Positions 51,822 to 60,517 are shown, counted from the first letter of the stretch. The stretch: 64,000 nucleotides of DNA from an uncultured Bacteroidales bacterium (GCA_902785925.1 CADAAI010000013.1:38028-102027), one strand, 5' to 3'. Notes: a model not told the origin generated them from the sequence alone. Made by a program: numbers and translations.

Positions 51822-52664
51822 ATGACAAAAGAAATTAACTGGCTTGACAAGATTCAGGAAACTGCCGCTTTCATCCGTGAGAAAGTGGGTGGCGAGATGC
51901 CAAAGGTGGCTATCGTGCTGGGTTCTGGTCTGGGCAATCTGGCCGACAAAATCGACATCAAGGTTGCCATTCCTTATGGCGAAATACCTAACTTCCCCGT
52001 TTCAACGGTCGAGGGTCACAAGGGACAGCTCATCTTCGGTATGCTGGGCAAGAAATATGTCATGGCTATGCAGGGACGCTTCCACTACTACGAGGGATAC
52101 TCGATGAAGGAGGCCACTTTCCCCATCCGTGTCATGAAGGCTATCGGCGTTAAGGTGCTGTGCGTGAGCAACGCTGCTGGCGGCATGAATCCCGATTTCC
52201 GCGTTGGCGATGTGATGCTTATAACTGACCACATCAACCTATTCCCCGATCATCCATTGCGTGGTAAGAACTACAACGAGCTTGGTCCACGTTTTCCAGC
52301 TATGAACGAAGCCTACAGCCACCGCATCATCGATATGGCACGCGACATTGCCAAGAAGCACAAGATTCGCCTCATGGAGGGTGTATATGTTGGAACTCAA
52401 GGACCAACTTTCGAGACTCCTTCTGAGTACCGCTTCTTCTATCGTATTGGTGGCGACGCGGTGGGCATGAGCACTGTGCCCGAGGTGATTGTGGCACGTC
52501 ATGCCGACATGGAAGTGTTCGGTTTGAGCGTTATCACCGACCTTGGTGGCGAGGGCATTTTTGTTGATGTTTCTCACGAGGAAGTTCAACAAGCAGCAAC
52601 CAAGGCCGAACCTATCATGACCCTAATGGTGCAGGAGGTAATCAACAACCTCGACGAGGTTTAA
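51822..52664 (+). CDS. punA: Purine-nucleoside phosphorylase
   Basis: A 280-residue trimeric-type (NP-I) purine-nucleoside phosphorylase. It converts guanosine and inosine with phosphate to the base and ribose-1-phosphate. The phosphate-binding loop is VLGSGLGNLAD (about residues 31-41). GRFHYYEGYSM (about 85) and VSNAAGGMNPDFRVGD (about 118) are conserved, and GTQGPTFETPSEYRF carries the ribose/base contacts. DAVGMSTVPEVIVARH (about 211) is the family signature region. Start and length are typical. A hairpin with flanking direct repeats lies between it and thiL. Confidence 0.95.
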   Translation: MTKEINWLDKIQETAAFIREKVGGEMPKVAIVLGSGLGNLADKIDIKVAIPYGEIPNFPVSTVEGHKGQLIFGMLGKKYVMAMQGRFHYYEGYSMKEATFPIRVMKAIGVKVLCVSNAAGGMNPDFRVGDVMLITDHINLFPDHPLRGKNYNELGPRFPAMNEAYSHRIIDMARDIAKKHKIRLMEGVYVGTQGPTFETPSEYRFFYRIGGDAVGMSTVPEVIVARHADMEVFGLSVITDLGGEGIFVDVSHEEVQQAATKAEPIMTLMVQEVINNLDEV

Positions 52665-52680
52665 TACCTTGTTCTGCAAG

Positions 52681-52769
52681 TTGAAACACGACTACAGATT
52701 ATTCTGACATCAATTCTTCGATTCTCTCCACTCAGAATAATCTGTAGTTCTTAATTATTTGAAACACGA
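52681..52769. repeat. 17-bp perfect inverted repeat flanked by 11-bp direct repeats (MITE-like or attenuator)
   Basis: ACTACAGATTATTCTGA (52691-52707) and TCAGAATAATCTGTAGT (52732-52748) are perfectly complementary around 24 nt. TTGAAACACGA occurs on both sides (52681-52691 and 52759-52769). The arrangement resembles a tiny insertion with a target duplication, although the direct repeats are not flush with the inverted repeats on the right. A transcribed hairpin is also possible. Confidence 0.7.
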
Positions 52770-52791
52770 TTAATAGAGCATTATAAAACTT

Positions 52792-53823
52792 ATGAGTGAA
52801 ACAGAGATATCCAGTTTGGGAGAGTTTGGTCTTATCGACCATCTGACAAGTGATTTCAAGGTTAAGAACCCGTCTACTCTCAAGGGTGTGGGTGATGACT
52901 GCGCTGTAATCGACTATGACGGCAAGCACACCTTGGTGACTACCGACTTGTTGCTCGAGGGCATTCATTTCGACCTTACCTATACGCCGCTCAAGCACTT
53001 GGGCTACAAGGCAGTGGCGGTTAATCTGAGCGATGTCTATGCTATGAACGGCACACCGCGACAGATTACTGTGTCGCTGGGAATCTCTAAACGTTTTACT
53101 GTGGAGCACATCAACGAGCTCTACTCAGGAATCTATGCTGCTTGCGAGAAGTATGGTGTGGACTTGGTAGGTGGCGACACCTCGGCTTCGGTCACTGGTT
53201 TGCTCATCAGTATCACTTGCTTGGGCGAGGCACAGGAAGGCGACATCGTCTATCGTAATGGCGCTCGCGATACTGATCTGATTTGCGTCAGCGGTGACTT
53301 GGGTGCAGCCTATATGGGTCTTCAGCTTTTGGAGCGTGAGCGAGTGGCAAGTGCTGGGCAGAAGGATTTCCAGCCCGACTTTGCTGGCCGAGAATACCTG
53401 CTGGAGCGTCAAATCAAGCCCGAACCTCGTGCCGACGTGATTGCCGAGATGCGTGAACTTGGCATTCGACCCACCGCTATGATGGACGTGAGCGACGGCC
53501 TTTCGAGCGAGTTGCTACACATCTGCAAGGAGAGTGGGGTAGGATGCCGCGTGTACGAGAACCGCATACCCATCGACTACCAGACTGCCGTGATGGCCGA
53601 GGAGTTAAATATGAATCTGGTTACTGCTGCTATGAATGGCGGTGAGGACTACGAACTGCTCTTCACAGTGCCACTAACCGATCATGAGAAGGTGGAGCAG
53701 ATGAAGACAGCACGACTCATTGGCCGCATCACTAAGCCTGAACTGGGTGCCTATATGGTCACTCGCGATGATGCCGAAATGGAAATCCGTGCACAAGGCT
53801 GGAACGCCTTCAACAATGAATAA
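52792..53823 (+). CDS. thiL: Thiamine-phosphate kinase
   Basis: A 343-residue AIR-synthase-fold kinase that converts thiamine monophosphate to thiamine pyrophosphate with ATP, the last step of thiamine biosynthesis. The metal and nucleotide motifs are KGVGDDCAVIDYDGKHTLVTTDLLLEGIHF (in part, GVGDDCAVI and TTDLLLEGIHF, about residues 30-62), NLSDVYAMNGTP (about 80) and GGDTSASVTG (about 124). IRPTAMMDVSDGLSSELLHI follows (about 226), then NGGEDYELLFTVP (about 282). No thiamine genes adjoin it, and no TPP riboswitch was recognised upstream. It converges on the HU-LysM gene, with a shared terminator. Confidence 0.94.
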   Translation: MSETEISSLGEFGLIDHLTSDFKVKNPSTLKGVGDDCAVIDYDGKHTLVTTDLLLEGIHFDLTYTPLKHLGYKAVAVNLSDVYAMNGTPRQITVSLGISKRFTVEHINELYSGIYAACEKYGVDLVGGDTSASVTGLLISITCLGEAQEGDIVYRNGARDTDLICVSGDLGAAYMGLQLLERERVASAGQKDFQPDFAGREYLLERQIKPEPRADVIAEMRELGIRPTAMMDVSDGLSSELLHICKESGVGCRVYENRIPIDYQTAVMAEELNMNLVTAAMNGGEDYELLFTVPLTDHEKVEQMKTARLIGRITKPELGAYMVTRDDAEMEIRAQGWNAFNNE

Positions 53824-53857
53824 TGCACCATTCAGAATGAATAGTGCATAGCTTTAG

Positions 53858-53887
53858 AATCCACAATGCGTTTTCGCGTTGTGGATT
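53858..53887. terminator. Bidirectional terminator between thiL and the HU-LysM gene
   Basis: AATCCACAATGCG (53858-53870) pairs with CGCGTTGTGGATT (53875-53887) around a TTTT loop with one wobble. Its right arm reaches the stop codon of the minus-strand gene. A smaller hairpin, TGCAC..GTGCA (53824-53848), lies just after the thiL stop. Confidence 0.7.
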
Positions 53888-54953
53888 AGTGTTTTATTAG
53901 AGCTCGGTGATGTCTGTTGTGGTGCCTATGCGTTCTCTTAGAGGGCTTTTGTGCCTTAGCATCCTCAACCTGAGTCTCCTCTTCTAGTTTTTCCTCTTTC
54001 TTGTTTGCTGGTTCTTCGAGTGCAATTTTTTTGGTGTCCTCTTTGTTTTGCTCTTTCCATTGCTTGTAAAGCTCGACGGCAGCGATTGATGCCTTGCGCA
54101 GGCTCTGCTTGCTGTCACTATTAATGCCGTATTTCTCGGCTGGAGGAATCACGATTGCTTTTCCCTTCGGAATCTTGTGATAATCAGGGAACTGCTGCTG
54201 GTTCTCGAGAGCGATATACACCCAGAATGCTTGGTCGCCATAGTGCCGCTTTGCCATGTCAAAGAGGCGGTAACCGTTGCGCAGCGTGTCGGTGACAACT
54301 GGCGAGGCAGCCGGTTGAGTAGTTGCTATGGTATCGGTTTGGGCAATAGGTTCGGTTGTGCCTTTTCTCATGTAGTGAGAAGCAATGCCGGCTACAAGTG
54401 CTATGGCAACAATGGTAGCGGCAATTGTAAGCCATTTTTTCTTGCTAGCAGGTTTTTCGGTCACTATCGGAACCTCAACTTGTGGCAATGATTGCTCTTC
54501 GAGCTGTAGTTCTTCTACAACCTCTTCCTTTTCTTCTTGATTAGTTTCGGCAACAACCTCCTCTTTGGCCTCAATGGTCTCTTTTGGTTCAGTCGTCTTG
54601 TCAGGTTCCGCAAGAGTCGCAGGAATGGGGTCTACCTCCATGCTGGCGTCAATCTCAGCGAGCTGCTCATCGGTAATTGCGTCGCACAGCTCAACGGGCT
54701 TGAATTGGGCAAATGGCGAATTCACCGCCTCGGCAAGGTCGGAGTCGGGTATAAACAGCACCACTGTCTCACCACCACCTTTCGTGGTTTTGAATGTTCC
54801 AAGGCCCTTAATCTTAACAGATTTGCCATCAATCAGTGATTGCGACACTGTTGCGAAGAGTTCTTGCAGAAACAGTTCGCTCATGCGGCTGGTGGTGCTG
54901 GCTTTCTCGCCTACGAGTTCAACCAGTTGTGGGAAAGCTATTTTCTCTTTCAT
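53886..54953 (-). CDS. HU-domain protein with one membrane span and a LysM-like domain
   Basis: A 355-residue protein with an unusual architecture. Residues 1-95 are an HU-type DNA-binding domain (KIAFPQLVELVGEKA; GKSVKIKGLGTFKTTKGG). An acidic Glu/Pro linker (about 100-168) ends in a basic KKKW just before one hydrophobic span (LTIAATIVAIALVAGIA, about 175-191). After a Thr/Pro-rich linker comes a LysM-like domain (about 224-272: YRLFDMAKRHYGD, then KIPKGKAIVIPP). The tail is charged and ends in a His/Arg cluster (RTHRHHNRHHR). The positive-inside rule puts the HU domain in the cytoplasm and LysM outside, so it could tether DNA to the peptidoglycan. That is inferred; the HU arm is shortened and DNA binding is unproven. 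Its start overlaps the preceding HU gene by 4 nt. Confidence 0.82.
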   Translation of the reverse strand: MKEKIAFPQLVELVGEKASTTSRMSELFLQELFATVSQSLIDGKSVKIKGLGTFKTTKGGGETVVLFIPDSDLAEAVNSPFAQFKPVELCDAITDEQLAEIDASMEVDPIPATLAEPDKTTEPKETIEAKEEVVAETNQEEKEEVVEELQLEEQSLPQVEVPIVTEKPASKKKWLTIAATIVAIALVAGIASHYMRKGTTEPIAQTDTIATTQPAASPVVTDTLRNGYRLFDMAKRHYGDQAFWVYIALENQQQFPDYHKIPKGKAIVIPPAEKYGINSDSKQSLRKASIAAVELYKQWKEQNKEDTKKIALEEPANKKEEKLEEETQVEDAKAQKPSKRTHRHHNRHHRALIKH

Positions 54954-55231
54954 GGTTGGTTGAGTCGTTTCTTGAGCACTGTGCTCGGTGTGAATCGCAT
55001 TTCCATGCGAGGTGGCATCAGAGTGCGTTTCCCAGTCGACTTGTCTTCCTCGATAGTCTCATTATGCTTTACCGCCTCGATGGTTCCAAATCGTGGCACG
55101 CTGATGCTATCAAGCTCCGAGCAACGTTCTCCAACAACGTTGCTCAGAGCTTCAAGCAGTTTATTGATATCGCTCTTGCTTCTGCCTAGCGATTTAGATA
55201 GCGTGTCGACTAATTCCTTGTGTTGCATCAT
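54950..55231 (-). CDS. HU family DNA-binding protein (partner of the HU-LysM protein)
   Basis: From ATG 55231 this is a 93-residue divergent HU-type protein. The N-terminal helices are recognisable (MMQHKELVDTLSKSLGRSKS), and the arm region has ISVPRFGTIEAVKHNE in place of the usual GFGSF strand. The C-terminal half (TLMPPRMEMRFTPSTVLKKRL) fits the family. A TTG at 55249 would add six residues and fall inside the tandem palindromes, so it is unlikely. The gene overlaps the HU-LysM gene by 4 nt and is presumably co-translated. A heterodimer between the two HU domains is an attractive possibility. Confidence 0.85.
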   Translation of the reverse strand: MMQHKELVDTLSKSLGRSKSDINKLLEALSNVVGERCSELDSISVPRFGTIEAVKHNETIEEDKSTGKRTLMPPRMEMRFTPSTVLKKRLNQP

Positions 55232-55232
55232 T

Positions 55233-55263
55233 CTAGAGTTTCTAGACAACTAGAGCTTCTAGA
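55233..55263 (-). promoter_or_regulatory. Tandem palindromic operator-like sequence before the HU / HU-LysM operon
   Basis: Two 14-bp copies, CTAGAGTTTCTAGA (55233-55246) and CTAGAGCTTCTAGA (55250-55263), lie 17 bp apart and end one base before the ATG at 55231. Each is an imperfect palindrome with CTAG at both ends. The position fits an operator or a translational control site. Confidence 0.6.
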
Positions 55264-55304
55264 TGTTTTAGAATATCAGAATTACTTTACTTAACACTTA
55301 ACTC

Positions 55305-57020
55305 TTATTTTTTCTGTGCCTTTGCCCAACTGTCTTTGAGCGTGATAGTGCGGTTGAACACTAGGTGCTCAGGAGTGCTGTCAAGGTCAACGCAGAAGTA
55401 GCCAATGCGCTGGAATTGGAACTTGTCCTCAGGCTTGGCAATCTGTGCCAGATATGGCTCAACCTTGGCGTTGGTAACCACCTTGAGCGAGTCGGGATTG
55501 AGGAGGTCACGGAAATCCTTGTCGGTCTCGGCTGATGGGTTCTCAACTGCAAAGAGGCGGTCATAGAGGCGTACCTCGGCGTCAACGGCATGACGTGCCG
55601 ATACCCAGTGCAGCGTACCTTTCACCTTGCGCATACTTCCGGGAGTTCCGCTCAACGTGTCTGGGTCATAGGTGCAGTGTATCTCAGTAATGTTACCATC
55701 GGCATCTTTAATCACGTCGTTGCACATGATGATGTAGCCACCTTTCAGGCGCACTTCCTTGCCTGGTGTGAGGCGGAAGAACTTCTTTGGAGGATTCTCC
55801 ATGAAGTCGTCGCGCTCAATGAATATCTCGCGGCAGAAGGGCATCTCGTGGGTGCCGGCATTCTCTTGCTCTGGATTGTTGTCCATGGCAAGCATCTCAA
55901 CCTTATCCTCAGGATAGTTGGTGATAACCACCTTCACGGGATTGATCACTGCGCACACGCGGTTGGCATTCTTGTTCAGGTCTTCGCGAATATTGTGCTC
56001 GAGAAGGTCGATGTCGTTTAATGCCTCATATTTGGTGTAACCAATATCATCAAGGAAGTTCTTGATTGACTGTGGGGTATAACCACGGCGACGCAGACCG
56101 CAGATAGTAGGCATGCGTGGGTCGTCCCAACCTGCGACCAGACCTTCCTTAACAAGTTGCAGCAGCTTACGCTTGCTCATCACAGTGTAAGTGAGGTTCA
56201 AGCGGTTGAACTCTATCTGGCGCGGGCAGTATTGGTCTGCGGTGTCGCCAGCAAGAAGGTGTGCAAAATAGTCATATAATGGGCGATGAGGCACAAACTC
56301 CAGCGTGCAAATCGAGTGGGTCACACCCTCGAAATAGTCGCTCTGGCCGTGTGCAAAGTCATACATTGGGTATACTTTCCACTTGGTGCCGGTGCGCCAG
56401 TGCGGAGTCTTGATAATGCGATACATGATTGGGTCGCGGAAGTGCATGTTGCTTGATGCCATGTCAATCTTAGCGCGAAGCACGCGTGCTCCTTCGTCAA
56501 ATTCGCCGGCGTTCATTCGCTCAAATAGGTCGAGATTCTCTTCAACCGAACGGTTGCGATAAGGACTCTCGGTACCTGCTTGGGTAGGTGTGCCTTTCTG
56601 CTGGGCTATCTGCTCGCTGGTTTGGTCGTCAACGTAGGCGAGACCCCTTTTAATCAGGTCGATGGCAAAGTCATAGAGTTTCTCGAAGTAGTCGCTGGCA
56701 TAGTACAGACGGTCGCCCCAGTCATAACCTAACCAGTGGATGTCGCGCATAATCGATTCCACATACTCGGTGTCTTCCTTCTGGGGGTTGGTGTCGTCAA
56801 AGCGAAGGTTGCAGGTGCCACCAAACATCTCGGCAACGCCAAAGTCCATGCAAATTGCCTTGGCGTGACCAATGTGCAAGTAGCCGTTAGGCTCGGGTGG
56901 GAAGCGGGTATTAAGGCGTCCGCCGTTCTTACCTGCTGCCAAGTCATCGGCAACGATTTGCTGTACGAAGTTAAGGACTTTCTTCTCCTCTGCGGGTTTT
57001 ATTTCGTTATTCTCTGCCAT
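55305..57020 (-). CDS. glnS: Glutaminyl-tRNA synthetase
   Basis: A 571-residue class I aminoacyl-tRNA synthetase that charges tRNA-Gln directly. The HIGH motif is in [18 protein letters not shown] (about residues 41-58) and the KMSKS-equivalent is [10 protein letters not shown] (about 270). [36 protein letters not shown] and the C-terminal beta-barrel anticodon domain (about 340-560) are complete. The length matches GlnRS, not the shorter glutamate enzyme. The gene has its own promoter on the minus strand and is divergent from the PepSY-like pair. Confidence 0.96.
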   Translation of the reverse strand: MAENNEIKPAEEKKVLNFVQQIVADDLAAGKNGGRLNTRFPPEPNGYLHIGHAKAICMDFGVAEMFGGTCNLRFDDTNPQKEDTEYVESIMRDIHWLGYDWGDRLYYASDYFEKLYDFAIDLIKRGLAYVDDQTSEQIAQQKGTPTQAGTESPYRNRSVEENLDLFERMNAGEFDEGARVLRAKIDMASSNMHFRDPIMYRIIKTPHWRTGTKWKVYPMYDFAHGQSDYFEGVTHSICTLEFVPHRPLYDYFAHLLAGDTADQYCPRQIEFNRLNLTYTVMSKRKLLQLVKEGLVAGWDDPRMPTICGLRRRGYTPQSIKNFLDDIGYTKYEALNDIDLLEHNIREDLNKNANRVCAVINPVKVVITNYPEDKVEMLAMDNNPEQENAGTHEMPFCREIFIERDDFMENPPKKFFRLTPGKEVRLKGGYIIMCNDVIKDADGNITEIHCTYDPDTLSGTPGSMRKVKGTLHWVSARHAVDAEVRLYDRLFAVENPSAETDKDFRDLLNPDSLKVVTNAKVEPYLAQIAKPEDKFQFQRIGYFCVDLDSTPEHLVFNRTITLKDSWAKAQKK

Positions 57021-57093
57021 AATAGATTGAGATTTTGATTATTATTCAATAAATTAGATATATATGCGCTCAATGGCGCCTTTTTTACGACTG

Positions 57094-57101
57094 CAAAGGT
57101 A
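57094..57101 (-). promoter_or_regulatory. Promoter core TACCTTTG for glnS
   Basis: The minus strand has an exact TAnnTTTG match 74 nt upstream of the glnS start. Confidence 0.6.
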
Positions 57102-57182
57102 CGAAATAGTTTTCATTTTTAGTTATTAATAAATGATTTTTTAAGAAGAAGATAAAAAGAATATAAAATTAATTTATAATTG

Positions 57183-57212
57183 TTGTAGAATAGAATATTA
57201 ATAGTATATTTG
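57183..57212 (+). promoter_or_regulatory. Promoter for the PepSY-like / M6 protease locus
   Basis: TTG (57183-57185), a 19-nt spacer and TATATTTG (57205-57212) form a full consensus promoter 30 nt upstream of the first PepSY-like gene. Confidence 0.7.
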
Positions 57213-57242
57213 CATCGAATTTGAAATTATTATTATATAATT

Positions 57243-57680
57243 ATGAAAAATAAAATTACAGCAATTTTTATCATCGCTATCGTGGCAGTTATGACTACAT
57301 CGTGTAGCGATAAACCAGTGCCTGTCACTGAGGTGCCAGCAGCGTGTCAAACTTTTGTAAATCAGTATTTCCCTGGCAAGGCCATTTCCTATGCCGAGAA
57401 AGACTTGTCATGGTTCAGTTATAAATATGAGGTCACTCTTGCTGATGGCACACATGTGGAGTTTGATACCGACAACGTGTGGCACAAGATTGAGAGTCCC
57501 ATGATGGGAGTTCCTGTTGCTGCAATGCCTGCTCCTGTGACTACTTATCTTAACACCAGTCATCCCGGTATTCAGGTGAAGAAGATAGAAAAAGAACGCT
57601 ATGGCTATGATGTTGAGTTGATTAATGAAATCGAACTTAAACTCAATGAGCAAGGTGTCTTAATGGAAATGGACGATTAA
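57243..57680 (+). CDS. PepSY-like lipoprotein
   Basis: A 145-residue predicted lipoprotein (signal peptide ending MTTSC, Cys21) of the PepSY-like/DUF2874 type. Two repeats of about 60 residues are seen. Each begins with a helix ending in a Phe- or Pro-rich turn (CQTFVNQYFPGKAISYAEKD; VTTYLNTSHPGIQVKKIEKE) and continues into strands with a conserved YKYEV/YGYDVEL pattern. PepSY-type domains often inhibit or chaperone proteases, but no function is proven for this subgroup. It is 56 nt upstream of a paralogue and shares a promoter with it. Confidence 0.82.
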   Translation: MKNKITAIFIIAIVAVMTTSCSDKPVPVTEVPAACQTFVNQYFPGKAISYAEKDLSWFSYKYEVTLADGTHVEFDTDNVWHKIESPMMGVPVAAMPAPVTTYLNTSHPGIQVKKIEKERYGYDVELINEIELKLNEQGVLMEMDD

Positions 57681-57736
57681 TTAGTCTTTAACTTTTTAGT
57701 TTGATAATATTACAACGATAATTAAAAATTTGTAAA

Positions 57737-58168
57737 ATGAAAAATTTTAAATTTGTCATGTTGTTGGCTGTAATGCTGACATTGAATTTTAATTTAAAGG
57801 CCGATAACGACCAAGTTATAACCTTTGAACAACTTCCAGCAACAGCTCAGGAATTACATAAGCAGTACTTTGCCGACAAAGTGCCTCTGATAGTCACTAT
57901 GGACTGGGATGACTACACAATCCACTATCAAAGTGGTGAGAAGGTTGAGTTCAATAAACAAGGCGAATGGAAAGAAGTTAATTGCCGCGTTTCGGCAGTG
58001 CCTACTGGACTCATCCCCGAGCAAATCAAAACTCATATCAAGACTACTTTCCCTGGCACTACGATTATTAATATTGACCGTGGTCGTCGTGGCTATGAAG
58101 TGAAACTTAATAATGGCTTGGAAATAGAGTATAATAGCACTTTCCAAGTTATTGACATTGATGATTAA
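57737..58168 (+). CDS. PepSY-like periplasmic protein (paralogue)
   Basis: A 143-residue paralogue of the preceding gene, with a cleavable signal peptide (MKNFKFVMLLAVMLTLNFNLKA) instead of a lipobox. The same double repeat is present: LHKQYFADKVPLIVTMDWDDYTIHY (in part, DWDDYTIHY) and IKTHIKTTFPGTTIINIDRG with RRGYEVKLNNG. The two genes look like a tandem duplication whose products go to different places, one membrane-anchored and one soluble. The M6-type protease gene starts 92 nt downstream with no strong terminator between them. Confidence 0.82.
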   Translation: MKNFKFVMLLAVMLTLNFNLKADNDQVITFEQLPATAQELHKQYFADKVPLIVTMDWDDYTIHYQSGEKVEFNKQGEWKEVNCRVSAVPTGLIPEQIKTHIKTTFPGTTIINIDRGRRGYEVKLNNGLEIEYNSTFQVIDIDD

Positions 58169-58260
58169 TTTTTTTTTAACCTTAAAATGAGGAGGATAAG
58201 TGAGCCTTGTCCTCCTTATTACATAGTAAAGACACACAATTTTCTATAAAACCCATAATA

Positions 58261-60498
58261 ATGAGAAAAATCTTATCCTTTTTTACTGCTGCGTTAGTGG
58301 CGGTAGCTGCTAATGCAGTGCCTGCAGTGCCTCATCCCATCAATGTTACTCAACCTGATGGCACAAACCTGAAGATAAAAATCGTTGGTGATGAGTTTTT
58401 TAACTACCACACGACAGTCGACGGCTACACCCTGGTTCGCGATGAGTCGGGCTATTTCGTTTATGCATTAAGTGAGAACGACAATCTTGTTGCTAGTAAA
58501 GTGATAGCCCATAATCAGGGTGAGCGCACGGCAAGCGAGAGCCAGTTTGTGGGTTCCCTCAAGAAGGGACTCTTCAGCAAGGTAGATGCTCGTGCTGGCA
58601 AGCAGAAACGCGCAGCAGTCGATGCTGCTACTAAGGCTGCAGGAGTCAAGGCTGCTCAGTATGACTACAACAATTTCCGCGGTCTTATTGTTTTAGTGGA
58701 TTATAACGATCTCCAGTTCACTCGCAGCGATGCGCAGGACTTCTACTACCACATGGCCAACGAGGCTAATTACACAGGATTTGTGAACGAGGACGGCACT
58801 CCTAACCCTTACGGGGAGTGCACCGGTAGTGTGCGTGACTACTACTACGACAATAGTCAGGGGCGTTTCAGCCCAACTTTCGATGTTGTTGGTCCAGTTC
58901 ACCTGAACAACTATTCGGTCGATGACCACAATAAGTGGGACAATACAGGAGAGATTTGGGCAGCTGCCCTTAACCAAGTGAACTCGCAGGTCGATTTTAC
59001 GCAGTATGACGGCGACAATGACGGCAACATCGACATGATTTTCTTTATTGGCGCTGGCAGTGGCTCTAATAGTGACGGTTCTAGCACCCACCTTTGGCCT
59101 CACAAGAGTGACCTTTATTGGGAATATGTCATTCTCGACGGCAAGCGAGCCCGCACCTATGCGTGCTCCACCGAGTATCTCTATGATATGTACTATGGTA
59201 TTCTTGACGGAATAGGTACAATTTGCCATGAGTTCAGCCATGTGCTGGGATTACCCGATCTATACGATACCGACTATGAGAGTGGCGGTGGCCAAAGCCA
59301 ACACCCAGGCGACTGGGACATCATGTCGGGTGGCAGCTATCAGAACTATTCTCGCACTCCTGTGGCCTACAGCCTCTATGATCGCTACTCAATTGGTTTT
59401 GCCAATGCACAAATTATCAACAGTCTGGGCGAGTATTCTCTTAACCAAATTGGTTCTTCTGGCGAGGGTTATATCTTGAATACTCCAGAGAACAATGTCA
59501 AGTTCTATCTCGAGAACCGCCAGAACACCAAGTGGGATACCTACGCTCCAGGTCATGGCATGCTAATATGCCGCGTGGATTCTACCAACACATCGGTTTG
59601 GGATAGCAATGACGTGAACTGCAACCCAAGCCACAATTACTATGTTCTGTTGCGTGCTGGAAATGGCACTGGATATGAACAGGCCGATGACGCCTTCCCT
59701 GCAGGTGCTTCGTTCATCACCAACACTACAACCCCTAACCTGAGAACTTGGAACGGTCTTGCCTGCGAGTACGTAATCACCAACATACTTGAGCAGGATG
59801 GTGTGATTTACTTCAACGTGGGCAATGACTCCTCATTACAAAGCGTGGTAGAGGACTTTGAGGAAATGCCTGTTGTGGCCGATCCTCCCAGCGATGATGT
59901 GCAGGGCGTGTATACTAAGTGGAAATTTGTAAACTGCTACGTGACCAATCCAGGCAGTGACTGTTGCAATGGCGAGCATGCTGCTGTGATGAAGAAGCCT
60001 TCAGCGTTGACCATGACAGAAGACGTGCGCTACGTGAGCTACATGGTTACCTTTAACGCCTATAACTCATCGACTACCCAAGCCAAGTTCATCCTCTATT
60101 GCTCGACCGATAAAGGCAACTCATGGAATGCTGTTGCCAACCAGAACGGCGAGACCACAACAACCGTTGGTGCTAACTCAAGCTCTACGTTGCAATATAC
60201 CTTCAACATGGATGTGCCAGCACGTTACCGCATCAGCATGAGTGCGGGTGCATCGACTTATAAAGCTTATGTGGATGATTTCACCATCCATTATACTGAC
60301 GTGATTCCCGACACCGAACCTAAACCAGGCGACGTGAACGGCGACGGTAATGTGACAGCAGCCGACATTACTGTGCTCTACAGCTTCTTGCTGAACGGTG
60401 ACGTTAGCGACTTGGTGAACGGTGACCAGAATCATGACGGCATTATCACATCAAATGATGTGACAAGTGTTTACAACATCTTGCTTGGTAATCAGTAA
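58261..60498 (+). CDS. Secreted M6-type metalloprotease with a dockerin-like C-terminus
   Basis: A 745-residue secreted protease; the start MRKILSFFTAALVAVAANA is a clear signal peptide. A propeptide-like region (about 20-120) contains FFNYHTTVDGYTLVRDESGYFVYA-type sequence (HTTVDGYTLVRDESGYF), common before M6 domains. The catalytic domain (about 135-430) carries HEFSHVLGLPDLYD, with the zinc HExxH at residue 323, and the Met-turn-like DWDIMSGGSY. A beta-sandwich domain follows (about 540-680). The last 55 residues (DVNGDGNVTAADITVLY; DQNHDGIITSNDVTSVYNIL) are two calcium-binding repeats typical of type I dockerins. It shares a locus with the PepSY-like genes and ends in a terminator. Substrates are unknown. 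Confidence 0.88.
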   Translation: MRKILSFFTAALVAVAANAVPAVPHPINVTQPDGTNLKIKIVGDEFFNYHTTVDGYTLVRDESGYFVYALSENDNLVASKVIAHNQGERTASESQFVGSLKKGLFSKVDARAGKQKRAAVDAATKAAGVKAAQYDYNNFRGLIVLVDYNDLQFTRSDAQDFYYHMANEANYTGFVNEDGTPNPYGECTGSVRDYYYDNSQGRFSPTFDVVGPVHLNNYSVDDHNKWDNTGEIWAAALNQVNSQVDFTQYDGDNDGNIDMIFFIGAGSGSNSDGSSTHLWPHKSDLYWEYVILDGKRARTYACSTEYLYDMYYGILDGIGTICHEFSHVLGLPDLYDTDYESGGGQSQHPGDWDIMSGGSYQNYSRTPVAYSLYDRYSIGFANAQIINSLGEYSLNQIGSSGEGYILNTPENNVKFYLENRQNTKWDTYAPGHGMLICRVDSTNTSVWDSNDVNCNPSHNYYVLLRAGNGTGYEQADDAFPAGASFITNTTTPNLRTWNGLACEYVITNILEQDGVIYFNVGNDSSLQSVVEDFEEMPVVADPPSDDVQGVYTKWKFVNCYVTNPGSDCCNGEHAAVMKKPSALTMTEDVRYVSYMVTFNAYNSSTTQAKFILYCSTDKGNSWNAVANQNGETTTTVGANSSSTLQYTFNMDVPARYRISMSAGASTYKAYVDDFTIHYTDVIPDTEPKPGDVNGDGNVTAADITVLYSFLLNGDVSDLVNGDQNHDGIITSNDVTSVYNILLGNQ

Positions 60499-60517
60499 AA
60501 CGCTCATGACATAATCA

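Noticed and set aside
52681..52791. Possible TPP riboswitch upstream of thiL
   Set aside because: The only structure is a simple perfect hairpin with flanking direct repeats; the conserved TPP-aptamer (thi-box) sequences are not seen.
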